From Limnanthes douglasii subsp. nivea (taxonomy: Eukaryota; Streptophyta; Magnoliopsida; Brassicales; Limnanthaceae): 64,000 nucleotides of DNA. The notes under the pieces are model-generated. The model had not been told where the DNA came from, did not search any database, and saw only the letters and a program-made list of their open reading frames with translations. A program made the position numbers and the translations under genes. How positions within the stretch are numbered: the first letter of the stretch is position 1; each line of letters opens with the position of its first letter. Positions 11,505 through 22,529 of this stretch are shown piece after piece. The stretch covers positions 323,170,250-323,234,249 of the forward strand of contig JAUPFV010000001.1 of NCBI GenBank assembly GCA_036936605.1. Reading direction: 5' to 3'.

Positions 11505-12231
11505 CTAAAGTTTGTCAAGAAAACTGGTGAGCGACGTAGAAAGGTAGATATCATCAGGACCAGACCAAGACATTGATGTATTGGTACTTGTACGAACCAA
11601 CTTTGAAGTTTTTTCAGTTTGGCCAATGCATTCACCGAACTTAGCTTGGGAATTCGAATACAAATATTGCAATGGATATTGAAGACGTTTCACCTTTAGC
11701 AAGCGCATCCTCCAAAGACTGGAGATCACAGATAGTAGATTTTAGTAATGGACCTTGTTTTATTGAAGAAAAATGGTTTCGAATTTTATCTTCCTTAAGC
11801 TCCCAAGATAAATCTGCGGCGGAGTAATCTTGTGGAAAGTTTTTAGATGCTTGTCCCCTGTCGACTTCGCTTGCATGATCTTCATCACTGTTATCCCCAT
11901 CGGAATTCATTGTCCTTCAAGTACGGTTTCCGTTAGTCGTTCCAAAAAACGCACCCTGTATATTAAAGACAAAATTGGAGCTTCTCGAGTCAGATTCCAT
12001 GCTGGAATGAGAGTTTTCCTTATTGATTTTGACCCTTTCTCCTTTTGGCTTCTTAGTTCTCTCTGCACGAACTTTTCCTTGTTGAACTCGTAGAGCTGAA
12101 CTAGCCAAACTCTTTGGCTGATGTTTATCCCACGAATACCTCATTGCTATAGGCACATCATACTTGATCTTTGATGCACTAGCTGCGGTTGATGACTTGC
12201 TACTACGATCATCCGAATTCTCAGAATCTAT
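11505..12231 (-). pseudogene. Captured gene fragment of unknown origin, inside the LTR element
   Basis: It reads in the same frame as the end of the preceding fragment, with Ser/Lys-rich sequence ([45 protein letters not shown]). One TGA interrupts at about 11917 and the frame then continues (MNSDGDNSDEDHASEV, ... DLSWELKEDKI, DLQSLEDALAKGE) to about 11640. It looks like low-constraint sequence from a host nuclear or cytoplasmic protein that I cannot identify. The junction with the neighbouring fragment lies near 12232. It is intronless, as expected for sequence captured from a spliced RNA, but that is inference. Confidence 0.5.
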
Positions 12232-12985
12232 TAAGGAGTCTTGGAAAATAGACCACTGAAGAGCAGCTAATCCATGAAGTTCACTCTTGAAAACCATTTT
12301 ATCTATAACTTGTTCGTAATAAGGCATTGCTTCTTTAAGCTTTCCAGAATCCATCAATGAATTACCTTTCTTCAGTGCCTGCTCACACTCAAACTTCAAT
12401 TTGGGGTCGACCTTCAAGCCAATTTTTTTGTTGTATGCAGCAATTAACTTGCCTAGTCTTTTTTTCTTTAGCTGCTTTATCTTCAGCCGTTCCCAAAATG
12501 TCTCCCGGGCGGATAGTCCTTCCACCACCAAACGTCTTGGAGATGTTGCTGGGTCTTGGAAAGACACCCCGCATAGAAACACGAGGCTTATAAGAATCCG
12601 GATTTTCTTCTTGGTCGGGTTTTGACGCTGCCGGCCTTTCAAAGTTGTTCATGTCTCCAATTATGATCTCTACTTCGGGGAAATCCCCTTCAGAAAAAGG
12701 ATCTGCAATTGGTATGAGTCCAGGTGGAAGTCCTCTACTTTGTTTCTTGTCCTAAAAGCCAAGTCCCACAAAATCAATGCTAGAAACATTAATTTGTTGC
12801 TTTTTCTTCTTCTTAACTTTTTCTTCGACAACCTCGTTAGTAAAATTAGTATCTTGTTTCACACCTCTGGAGCTGTTAGGCTTAATATACACGATACTTA
12901 CCCCTGTACTACTTTCACTCTCTCCTTCACTAACAAGAGGAACCTTCACTTCCATATTAGCTTCATACCCACCATCTCTCGCAAG
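12232..12985 (-). pseudogene. Captured fragment of a plastid-type TPR-like protein gene
   Basis: The frame includes [40 protein letters not shown], then [15 protein letters not shown] and [20 protein letters not shown], the last a TPR-like helix pair. It resembles a conserved plant chloroplast protein whose name I cannot give with certainty. It is broken by a TAG at about 12752 and by a one-base shift in an A run near 12465. The expected start of the protein and its C-terminus after LAALQWSI are missing. No introns are visible. It is fused on one side to the UBP fragment and on the other to an unidentified fragment. Confidence 0.6.
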
Positions 12986-13533
12986 CACCTGGTCTCATTG
13001 GTAAGTATTTCCTGAAAGTTTTTATGCACCCAGGTGACAAGTGGCTCTTTTGAAGCACCATTAGTAATTGGATTTTTTGGCCCATTCGCAATCTTTTCAG
13101 GAGGTGACGAGGCTTCTTGATCATTTTTTGTAGCTTGAGCTTCTTTTTCTAGAATGTCAACAAGTTTGTTTAACAAAAAGTTTAAAAATTCATGAGTGTC
13201 CTGATGCATATAGATCTGGAAAAGCTCATTTTGTTTCTTCAACCTTTGTACAAAGCGCTTAGGAGCAATGACTCATGTTTTCTTCTTCTGTGAACTTATC
13301 TGCATAAATAAGTCTGCAAGGCATGTTAAGAGATTCTCTTCTGCATCCCTTGTAGTTTTACAATTCGCGTAATACTCAAGCAAGTGGTCGCGAAACGGCA
13401 CACAAAAATAAAGTGCCTGCAAAACACTGTTACAGTAACAAGTATTGCCGAAATTCTCAAGCCCAAAATATCGTTCGCCTTCGGGGAATTGGTCACCGAG
13501 AGCTTTCTCGAGTCTGGAGCCTGCAGCACCCAT
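12984..13533 (-). pseudogene. Captured 5' part of a UBP3/UBP4-type ubiquitin-specific protease gene
   Basis: The start is [19 protein letters not shown], the N-terminus of Arabidopsis UBP3/UBP4. The Cys box FGNTCYCNS has the catalytic Cys at residue 32. The protein would remove ubiquitin from substrates. After QISSQKKKT a GGA-to-TGA change stops the frame; the same frame then continues with [10 protein letters not shown] and [15 protein letters not shown] to RCL near 12985, where UBP similarity ends abruptly. The His box and two thirds of the family's length are missing, so it cannot be an active protease. The 13534-13850 stretch may be its 5' UTR. No introns are seen. Confidence 0.85.
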
Positions 13534-13849
13534 TAGTGTTTTATCTGAGCAAAGACCGACTTAGATCTTACACCTTGTGCTCAATTAAACACAGAGATTC
13601 TACACAACAGAAAACAATAATTTTCTGGAGAAAATTTCGAAATCGATTAGAGAATGAGAAAACTAATTAAAACGATGAAGACGAGAAGGAAACGGAAACT
13701 GGGGCACTACTCTTCTGGTCTCCATTACCAACAGGATTTTTCTCAGATTTCGTTTTCCTATAAGCTTTGGCTCTCTCGAAGGCGAGTTTGAGTACATAGC
13801 AGCGAGTCAGAGGGTAATGCTTTAGGATTAGATTGATAAAAACGTTAGG

Positions 13850-13965
13850 GTTTCGATGCAGAATAACCTGTTCTATATGCTCGTAACGGTTTTGGATATG
13901 TTATTAGGGATTCGATGCAGAATAGCCTATTCTATATGCTCGTAACGGTTTTGGATATGTTATCC
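13850..13965. repeat. Tandem duplication, about 57 bp x 2
   Basis: GATTCGATGCAGAATA and TATATGCTCGTAACGGTTTT occur twice in a row with few differences, next to the primer-binding site of the element. Confidence 0.85.
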
Positions 13966-13979
13966 GGGTACCGGTCATC

Positions 13980-13998
13980 TTCCCACAGACGGCGCCTT
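13980..13998 (-). other. Primer-binding site of the gene-capturing element
   Basis: On the minus strand the LTR end (...CATCATCA) is followed by AAAGGCGCCGTCTGTGGGAA. GGCGCCGTCTGTGGGAA-type sites occur in plant Ty3 elements of the Tat/Athila group, which suggests which family supplied its replication proteins. Confidence 0.7.
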
Positions 13999-13999
13999 T

Positions 14000-14324
14000 T
14001 GATGATGAAAAATATCAAGAACGGAAAGATAATTGAAAAATATAAAGAATGGAAAAGTTAGAAAGATTCACAAGAAAATACACTTCACTCAAACCCTAGC
14101 AAAAATGGTTTCTCTTCTCTTTAAGAAAAGATCAGTTACCTTATATAGCAATTGTTGTGGGCCTTTTGGCCTATTGAGCCATTGGACTTAGACAATTGGT
14201 CCATTAGAGGCTAATTCATCCCACAAACTTACTAAGTAAAAACATATTTACTTCTTATTACAAAGTACATATTGGTTAAATATTTCAAAAGTCTGACTTG
14301 CGAATCGAATAAATCCTTCCCTCA
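14000..14324 (-). repeat. 5' LTR of the gene-capturing element
   Basis: Direct repeat of 10157-10481 with about nine differences. It is followed by a short extra copy of its own edge (CGAATAAATTCTTCCCTC at about 14325-14343), which blurs the outer boundary. Confidence 0.85.
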
Positions 14325-14669
14325 TCGAATAAATTCTTCCCTCGTTATTATGAAAAATAATTAAATTTTAATATTAAATAAAAAACTAAATAAATAAAAT
14401 AAAAATATTAAAAAGATATTAGATTAGTACTTGAATCCTATAAACTATATATATATATGCAAGCTAATTATATTATTTTTTTACCCGCTATTTAAAAAGT
14501 GCAAAAACGTTTGTAAAAAATTTCGATCACAAATATGTCTTATGACTTTTGATCACAAATATGTCTTACTCCAACTTGGCTACTCCTTGAAATACACTAA
14601 TCACATCTTATATTATAAAGAATATTTTTTTTATTAAGTAAAAATAAAAAAACTACTCGTCTTATACAA
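14325..14669. other. AT-rich spacer, nothing recognised
   Basis: Contains short T/A runs and no supported gene or repeat family. Ends at the target duplication of the next element. Confidence 0.5.
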
Positions 14670-14678
14670 ATTTTTAAA

Positions 14679-15696
14679 GGGCTATGCTATATTGGGACCC
14701 ATTTGGCTATAATGAGACCCAAAATCCAACATTTTTTTCAACTCATGTAAAATGACCAATATATCCTTTATATATAAACCCCATTTTAACAAAAAATAAA
14801 CTTTTTCTTCTTCTCCCTAAAGCTTTCTCTCTCTAACATACCAAAAATTCTAAAAAAAAACTAAAACTTATGGATTTGAGCGACTTGAATGATGATTTTA
14901 GCTCTAATATCGCTGAAATTGGTTCGTCTCGAAACCCAAGTTGAAGTATTTTTTGAGATTTTTCTACTTTCAGTGCGATTCTCGAACTCATTACGCTATA
15001 AAAGTGACGAAGTGCGAACCATGTTCGCGATTTTGACAGTCACTTCGTGATTTTGTCCAAATCAAGAACTCCGTGTTCGCGCTTTCGCCATTTAATGGGT
15101 AGTTTATATAATTAAGTATATTAAAATTAAATTATATAATTAAGTATATTAAAATTAAATATATTTTGATATAATTACTCCAACAGGGATGAGTCTAAAA
15201 TTAAAAATAATCATTAAAGACCAAATATGCATTTTCATTAAAATTAAATATATTTGCTGTTTTTATTAGATGATGAATATATCACTATCATTTTCATCAA
15301 AGATTGATTATCTTTTTCTTTTTATAATGTTTATTTATTATGTAATATTTAGTTTAAATTAGTCAAATAAATATAATGCATATTTATTATGTAACTTTTT
15401 TCTTTTTAAAAATATTTAAAGCAATGTATTGCATAATTATTATGCAATATATATTTTTTGAATTTTTTTATTCTAGTTTAAAATAGTCAAAGAAATATAT
15501 TATATATCTATTTAGAAAATATTTATTTCTAAATATTTTTATCATAGTTTAAGCTATTCAAAATATATATATTGCATTTTTATTATGTAATAATTATTTT
15601 TTAAATCTTTTCATTCTAGTTTAAGAGAGTCAAATAAATATATTGCATGTTTATTATATGATATTTTAAGTTTTTTATTCTAGTTTAAGAGATTCA

Positions 15697-15736
<40 letters not shown>

Positions 15737-16659
15737 TTCGAAGTCTTTTATTATATTTTAAGAAACTCAAATAGATATATCGCATATTTAAGCTAGTAAA
15801 AAATAGTAAAAAATATATTGCATATTTATTATGTAGTATTTAATTTCTAAATCTTTTCATTCTAATTTAAAATAATCAAAGAATATATGAGATTTATTGA
15901 AGTAATAAAGAAAAAAAAACTAAACTTTGTCAATAGAAGATCGAAATAGGTAAAATTAAAAACATTTTTTTTAATATATACTTCATTTGTAATAGCGTAC
16001 CATCTGTGAAAAAAAATAAAAAATAAAGCATCCGTTTAATATAGTAACTAATAGACTAGTACAAATCACACATAATTGGATAAGTAACGAAATAATAATT
16101 ATAACTATATATTCACATTTAATTAAAAAATAATTAATGGTTAAATCACGCATTGTGTGCCCAATTTGGGTTAAATCGCGAATTCTGGGTGCCTAAATTG
16201 GACACCCGGGAATTTTATCAATCTTACCCATCGAATCCAAATCCTTCAAAACTCAACAAAATTAAAAAAACATACCAAAACATATAAAAACACCTAACTA
16301 AACATATACCTATAAGTATCTTACCAAACAACAACAAGAATCGTAGTAAAATTAAAGTTTTAGGCGAAAACTATAACTCTAAATATCACTAAAAATACCT
16401 AACTAAATTGCAAAATAATTACACCAATAAGTGTAGAATTCATAACAAGTTTGGATTTGAGAAATCTTGAGTTTTCGGTTCGGTTTGACGATTTTGAGAG
16501 GTTTTAGGTTAGAAAAGAGAGAAAATAAAAACGTGGGCTGAAATGAAGCTTTTATATCAATGGTAAATTAGTCATTTTGAGATCTCATTATAGCAAAAAT
16601 AGATATCATTATAAAAATGTCTAATTATAGCCAAATAGGATGTCTATTTAGCCTTGCCC
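14679..16659. mobile_element. Non-autonomous MULE sharing termini with the large MULE at 36631-44132
   Basis: A perfect 9-bp target duplication ATTTTTAAA flanks it (14670-14678 and 16660-16668), diagnostic of Mutator-like elements. The left end GGGCTATGCTATATTGGGAC and the right end (reverse complement GGGCAAGGCTAAAT...) match the TIR of the large MULE. The shared ATTTGGCTATAATGAGAC block lies at 14699. Internal similarity covers the start of the first transposase exon (TGGATTTGAGCGACTTG at 14871) and the subterminal GGGCTGAAAT...CTTTTATATCA block near 16540. The centre is AT-rich with a (TA)n run at about 15700-15730 and has no gene, so it is a deletion derivative. Confidence 0.9.
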
Positions 16660-16668
16660 ATTTTTAAA

Positions 16669-16844
16669 ATAACAAAAATCAAAAATCCACAAATGAACAA
16701 ATATTTCTATGGATTAAGAAAAGGAACTAGAGTTAAAGTAGTTGTTCAACTCCCACTAGAATTCAATTAACAAAAATAATAGTCCGGTTTTAAAATCGTT
16801 TGCTTCAATTGAATCCAGTTTCATTTGTCTGTCTAGGGCTCAGG
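16669..16844 (+). promoter_or_regulatory. 5' flank of the DUF8204-type gene
   Basis: Only about 185 bp separate the MULE end from the start codon, so the promoter is either very short or includes MULE DNA. No clear TATA box or named element is visible. Confidence 0.3.
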
Positions 16845-19570
16845 ATGAACAAAGATGATTCAAACCCAGAAGAGAAAATCAAAGAAGAAAAACAGGAACC
16901 AAAGAACTTAGGTCCAAAAGGAAAATCATGTAAAGGTTTTCTCTATTACTCCTCTCATCTCAAATCCAAATCTCGAAATCCTCGATGTGTGGGTATTCCC
17001 CGTGCTCTTCCACAAGGTTTCTCGCTCTCTCTTTTTCATTTCTTGTTTTGTTTACTTCAATAGGGATTAGGAATTCATTACGGTTTCGTTCTTGGGTCAA
17101 TTTTGTTCGATGCTTTTGTTTATGCAACTCGTTATCATCGTTTGTCTGTGATTAGGTTTATACGATCTCTAGGGCTAGCTACTCTTACCAGTTACTGATC
17201 TTGATTTCGTTTCAGTTATTCTTAAGTAATTCCACTTGTCTTCCAAACAATGATCACAGCAACGAGTGATTTATATGGGAACTATCTGTATGATTTCAGT
17301 TCCATTAGAACTAGCTCGTATGTTAATTCACCGTAGGTTTCCTTTACAGTAGTTTCAATCATTTCGTGTCCAACCTGAAAACTTTTTTGGTGTTGGGATG
17401 TCAATGGACTATATCCGGACGTTTCAATGAACTAATTACTGTACAAAGCTACTATGACATAGTGCCTTTAAATGCTGATTAGTCTCCCCACTATGTAGTC
17501 ACAAGATTCGACCTTTTAAGATAGACGAAGTAGTACCCACCTTATAAATCACACGCATGGTGATATTTTGATGTTCAGTGGACTGGACTAATTTCTCGAA
17601 ACATCCATAGTCCTAGGAGTAAGGATTAATATAAGCCCGTGAAACCCTTTGACAATGCATCTACCTGGATTGACTTTGGTCTCCTATGTTTTTGTCATGG
17701 TGGATCAAATAATTGTTCCTTACTATGACACTGGTTCATTATTCGGTTGTTATAGAAATCAGAGATTATTGTAATACTTTCAAGGATATGCATCGATTGT
17801 TAACTTAGTGTACTGAATACGGTTAAGTGATTGTTTGTTTGTAACCACATTGTTAACTTAGTGTACTTCTAACCTTTTTTAAGTTTTATGAGCAGTACCA
17901 AATTATATTGTTGCACATGCTGAAGTCAGAGCTACTAAAGAGGGAAAGACTTTTGAGAATTTTTACTTTGGATGTCTTGGTTATTCTGTGTTTATGACTG
18001 AGCATGACTCAGCCAAAATTAAGCAATTGTCGAAGAATGGAATGCCAGTGTGTGCTGGCCTAAAGGTCTCTCTTTCATCTCTCTGTTCATCGAGTTCGTG
18101 CTGTCGCTCTTTATGCTTGTGACTGTGTTTATATAGTATATATTGGCTTGAACACCTTAACCATTTTATCTGAATGATTTTTAATCGATGACCGTAAGGT
18201 GATGGATTACTACCAGTAATTCATATATTAAATGTACTCGCAAAAAAAAAAGATATTGCAGTATGTGTGACTTTGTTGACAGTACAAAAATACATACTTA
18301 ACAAACTGTTCTTTTTACTACGAACCACGAATGACTATTTGTTTACTCTCCTATTTTGCGAACAGATGAAAGTTATTGATAATTTTTTGTGTAACTTTTT
18401 TATTTTAATTTACTCTTTTGCAGGTTGTAGTTAAAGGAGAAGAAGAAGCCTCAAATGATACTTTATCTGCTCCTGCTCATGTTCATACCAAGCAAGGTAA
18501 ATGGAAATTCTTACTATTTGTTCTTTATTTTTTGTGTGTTAAGGGGGCTGGAATATTGATGTTTTCAAACACTTCATATATATTTTAGAGATATATAGAT
18601 ATATAGAGCACTGTTTAACAAGTGCAAATATATCAGTTTGTTTTAAAAACAACTTTCACTTCATAGTAAATAATTGGTATTTTCGGAAGTTTTTTTAGTA
18701 AAATGTTATCATTTTTGGAAAACAGTTTGGTTTTCTGGTGACATTTTTTTAACTAGGTTGCTGTTTGTAGTGAATATGAAGACATAAAGTAGTGTAACTT
18801 TTCGTGAACTGAACAGTACCTTTGTGTGTCAATGTTCCATGAAGTTGAAAGAGATTAAAAACTCATTAATCTGCTCTTTGTTTGATGAACCAAGGTGGAG
18901 ATATATTTACATGGCTTATTATAAAACAAATTTGGAATCGTTGTTATTTCTTTGGGTTTTTTTTAGTCTAATTCTTTACGGATTCTCGCCGTTCTTCTGT
19001 AGATGGTCGAGAACTTCCTCCACCGAGAACGTACAAACCCCCAGAGCTCACTGGACACGAATTCTTGAACAGGCGAGAGAAACATCAACTCATTTACTTA
19101 CCTGTTGTTTGGTGCCACTAAACTTTACAAGCTATAATCTTATTTGGTTGGTCTGACTTGTTAGGCTTAGAGAAAACTAGGGTTTTAAGGTACAAGTTCA
19201 AAAAGCTATATAAAAAAGATTTTTTGCTTTTCTAAAATTCGACTGTCTTTTTCACCAGCTATGCAAGTTTTTTTTTTTTTTTTCGCACTTTAACCCTAAG
19301 AAGTTTTCTTTTTATTAGTGATTAACTACGGTGTCCCAAGGGTTTTTTTAGGTTATACATGGGTATCAAACAACCCCTTAAATTCAAAAAACAAAAACTA
19401 GATGTTGATGATTATGAAATGAAACATATCCCTTTTGTTTTTGTTACAGGTTTACGAGGAACGCGAACCTTGTTGTGTCTGGTGTAGCCAGGAGCGCCCG
19501 GAAAGTAGGGAATTATGTAAAAGAGAGTATTGATGATGTTCTATCCCCATATCGAGGACGGCCAAAGTAA
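16845..19570 (+). CDS. DUF8204-type plant protein of unknown function
   Basis: Five exons fit one frame: 16845-17016, 17896-18065, 18424-18496, 19003-19072 and 19450-19570, giving 201 aa. Start is the MNKDDSNPEE methionine. The conserved N-terminal core has KGKSCKGFLYYSSHLKSKS and CVGIPRALPQ, then GCLGYSVFMTEHDSAK and VCAGLKVVV. A C-terminal LPPPRTYKPPELTGHEFLNR leads into a basic tail ending SPYRGRPK. The Cys pairs suggest a metal-binding or structural role, but function is unknown to me. Intron 4 begins with GC instead of GT (AACAG|GCGAG), needed to keep the conserved FLNR-FTRNAN junction; all others are GT-AG. It neighbours a MULE 5' and the FMP32-type gene 3'. Confidence 0.82.
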
Positions 19571-20837
19571 GATTATTTTTTATTGATTCCGATCGAAGAA
19601 CTAGACCCGCACAGGAATTTTTTTTATTAATTCCGAACGAAGAACTAGTTCAACACAAGAAATCGAGAAATTCGAGTGTGACCCGGAAAATCAAGTTTTC
19701 ACATTTATGTAATTCATAATTCCTTTGTTGTTTATAAGTGCAAATGTTTATTTCCAAATCATCAAGAAGAGCTTAGGGCATGTCTTTTTTGGAGACTATA
19801 TTATAACGTCCAGCCTGGATCATAATCAATAAATTCGCTTGTCTTCGTTTTGTTTTAGTTTGTTGCATGGATTGGGTATGAAAATGAACCAAATGATATT
19901 TAATAATAGAAAAATACTATTGCGGTTGTTTATATGCTTTGATAAGTTGTATGCTTGTAGTGATAGGTTGTTTTAGTAGTTAACAGGATTAAAATAAAAT
20001 TAAGATTTTGACATCCATTCAAATTGCTATATTATCTAATTTCTAAAATTTCGTATTTAATTATGAATTAGAACATGGTTAATATATTCAAGTTAGGACT
20101 TTAGTAGTGTTAATCCTAACTTATCCAGAAATTTATCTGAAACCAACCGAGCCTCCACCTCTTTTTGAATCAATGTACCGTAGTAACTTACTAAAAATAT
20201 ATAAAATTGATGGACTAGGTGCTGAATAGTTAGTTAAAACTTCCTTCCATGAATGAAAACTAGAGAAAGAAAACAGTGAAAATTCCTATTGTTTCTTCCC
20301 TCTTGTACATCGAGCAATAACCTGTAGACAAAGAATATCAAAGAGACGAATCCGAAGATAGGCTTATCCACCTGTGCTTCGGATTCTTCTCATTTGATCG
20401 TCTTGAGATTGTTCGCCGCAGTTGTTGTCTCTCCGTCTCCTTCAAAGTCAGAAGTAAACTACTTGTCGTCATTTTCATTTCGAAGATTTTTATATTCCCC
20501 TCGCTCATATCATATGATGGAAATCTGATTTCTTTTTGTTTCGGTCCTTATAAATCCGATGTATAATTCACTCCAGACTAATAGTTCTGGTTCTTTATAA
20601 TGTGCAACTTAGACCATGTTTTAATGGTTCTTTATAATGTGCAACTTAGACCAGGTTTTAAAGATTATGTTTGATGTTGAGGTCTTCAATATTGGATCAT
20701 AATAATTATGTTAATTGTATATGCTGACTAAAATTTACTTCCTTTTTGTGTGTTTTAGAAGAATTAAGGAAGATTTGTGGAGCTAATTCGGGATTAGGTA
20801 GATCATAGAGCTTGAGGCCTCCCAATTTCGGGTTAAA
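19571..20837. other. Intergenic: 3' UTR of the DUF8204-type gene and 5' region of the FMP32-type gene
   Basis: No gene is supported. A 36-bp tandem duplication (GGTTCTTTATAATGTGCAAC twice) lies at about 20589-20660. A plausible 5' UTR intron of the next gene runs from the GTAAAC near 20453 to the TTTTAG at about 20758, because the Arg/Ser-poor leader before it looks transcribed. Confidence 0.45.
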
Positions 20838-22154
20838 ATGACAGCTTTTGCGACTTGCATGCGCTTGGGACGATTCGGGACAAACTATGGATTATGTTCA
20901 ACCGGATCGAAAGGAATTAGTAGAGCTTCATATTTGATGCCTTCTTCGGATGTGGCCTCCTCAACTGGTGTATATACTTGTTCAAGTTCTATATATCAGT
21001 ACGGAAATTCACACCGTAGATTGTATTCTCAGTCAGTCAAATCTAATGGGAAGCCTACGTTTCTCGTCGACACTTTAGCTCTGGTAATATATAATCCGTG
21101 CTTTGTGTTAACTCTTTGTTGGATATTTTAGAAGTCATTTGACTGTAATAGTTGGATAATAACAAAATCGATTCGCAAACAGGTTAGAAGATTAGAAGAA
21201 CAAGGCGTGCCCACCAAGCAAGCTGAGGTAATCACAGCAGCCATTTCTGAAGCTGTGAACAACAGTTTGTATAATATATCTGAGTCTGTTGTATCGAAAG
21301 CCGAAATGCAAAAGGTAAAAATTTTATCCAATTTTCACTATTCCGAAACACGAATCCTCAAAAATCTAACTTTTTGTTTATTTGATTTATTGTTAGACTA
21401 CACAAATTCAAGAATCCAACTTGTCCAAGTTAAAAACCGAAACCGAAATCTTGCAGGTACATTTGTTAACAAAGTTGGTTTCAGCTTGTATGAATTAGAT
21501 CCGAACAAACTATCATTTTTATTTGCTGTCTGCAGGAGAATCATTTTTCATCGGTGCAGCACGAGACTGACAAAATCCGATCCGACATAGACAAACTAAC
21601 GAGCGAATTCAGGTTTGTTTGGTTCGCAAGGAACTGCGTCATTTTATATTATTTTTCTCTTATTCTACGAACAAAAATAATGGATTTTATCTTCAGATAT
21701 GAAATCGACAAAGTTACTACAGGACAACAACTACATTTGAATCTCGAGACAGCGTAAGAAAAACAAAAGCGTGGCTCATCTTCATATAATCGAGTGTCGA
21801 ATTTAATTTTTGTTTCTTGTCTAATAAACTATATCCAGGAGGATATACGACGAGCTGACTAATCGAAGTGCGCAACATTCTAACCTTACAAACAAACTGG
21901 ATCGGGTACGATTTTTGAAGCTACGATTTTATTTCACTTCTATGCTTCCCTTAGGATTCTTAAACTATATAGTATTATTGTTATGAATTTTGAAAGTATG
22001 GCTAACAAAAAAAAATTGTATGTTTTTTCAGGAGATTCATACATTAAGAGCTCAACTAGAAGCAGCAAAATATGATGTGATAAAATACTGTGTAGGTAGT
22101 CTTGTTTCTATCTCTGCATTTTCTCTCACTATTGTCCGCTTCTGGCATTCTTGA
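20838..22154 (+). CDS. FMP32: FMP32-like mitochondrial protein (DUF1640/CCDC90 family)
   Basis: Seven GT-AG exons: 20838-21083, 21183-21314, 21397-21456, 21536-21612, 21697-21753, 21839-21905 and 22032-22154, giving 253 aa. Residues 1-70 are Arg/Ser-rich with few acids, a likely mitochondrial presequence. From about 73, FLVDTLALVRRLEEQGVPTK begins the DUF1640 domain, followed by a long coiled coil (SEAVNNSLYNISES ... LNLETARIYDELTNR). A single C-terminal membrane span (YCVGSLVSISAFSLTIV) ends RFWHS. The family includes yeast Fmp32, tied to cytochrome oxidase assembly, and animal MCUR1, tied to the calcium uniporter; the plant role is inferred. The gene looks intact. Confidence 0.92.
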
Positions 22155-22520
22155 TGTAATACATTTGTCTGAGAATTAAATTATTATTCTTTGTTACGAG
22201 CAATGTGGATAAGAAACTTGTGATTTAAAAGAAACAAGAGATACGAGGTTTATGTTGTATAGATGATGGTCTTGTAATGGAAATCCAATGTAGACTTTAG
22301 ATCACTGCTGCATTTGGAATTGCAAGCTTTGGAATGCTCGGTTTCAGAGTATCGGTATTTATAACTGCGCATCACCTAATGTAAAAGTCTCTAAACTAAG
22401 GCACTGGACTAAACTATTGATAATTCAGAAATGAGGAGCTCAAGAGAGATGGACCCTGAAAAGTCAAAGCATTTGACAAGCAGACTTATTTGTTTAAGGC
22501 ACTGGGTTCGACTTTCTAAA
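22155..22520 (+). other. 3' UTR and flank of the FMP32-like gene
   Basis: No further coding sequence is supported. It ends at the 9-bp target duplication AAGAATATA (22521-22529) of the following element. Confidence 0.45.
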
Positions 22521-22529
22521 AAGAATATA

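Larger units (their letters stand above)
10157..14324 (-). mobile_element. Non-autonomous LTR retroelement carrying fused host-gene fragments
   Basis: Two direct repeats of about 325 bp (10157-10481 and 14000-14324), each TG...CA, differ at roughly nine positions by eye. A primer-binding site (GGCGCCGTCTGTGGGAA on the minus strand) sits just inside the 5' LTR, and a GGGGGCTA polypurine stretch just inside the 3' LTR. No gag, RT or integrase is present. The 3.5-kb interior holds, in the same sense as element transcription, pieces of at least two and probably three host genes without introns, then a tandem-repeat array. I could not find a target duplication. High LTR similarity implies fairly recent insertion. 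It must have been mobilised in trans. Confidence 0.8.

Noticed and set aside
11917..13533. A functional chimeric gene of UBP and TPR-like parts
   Set aside because: At least three stops and one frameshift break the fused frame, so it is treated as captured pseudogene pieces.
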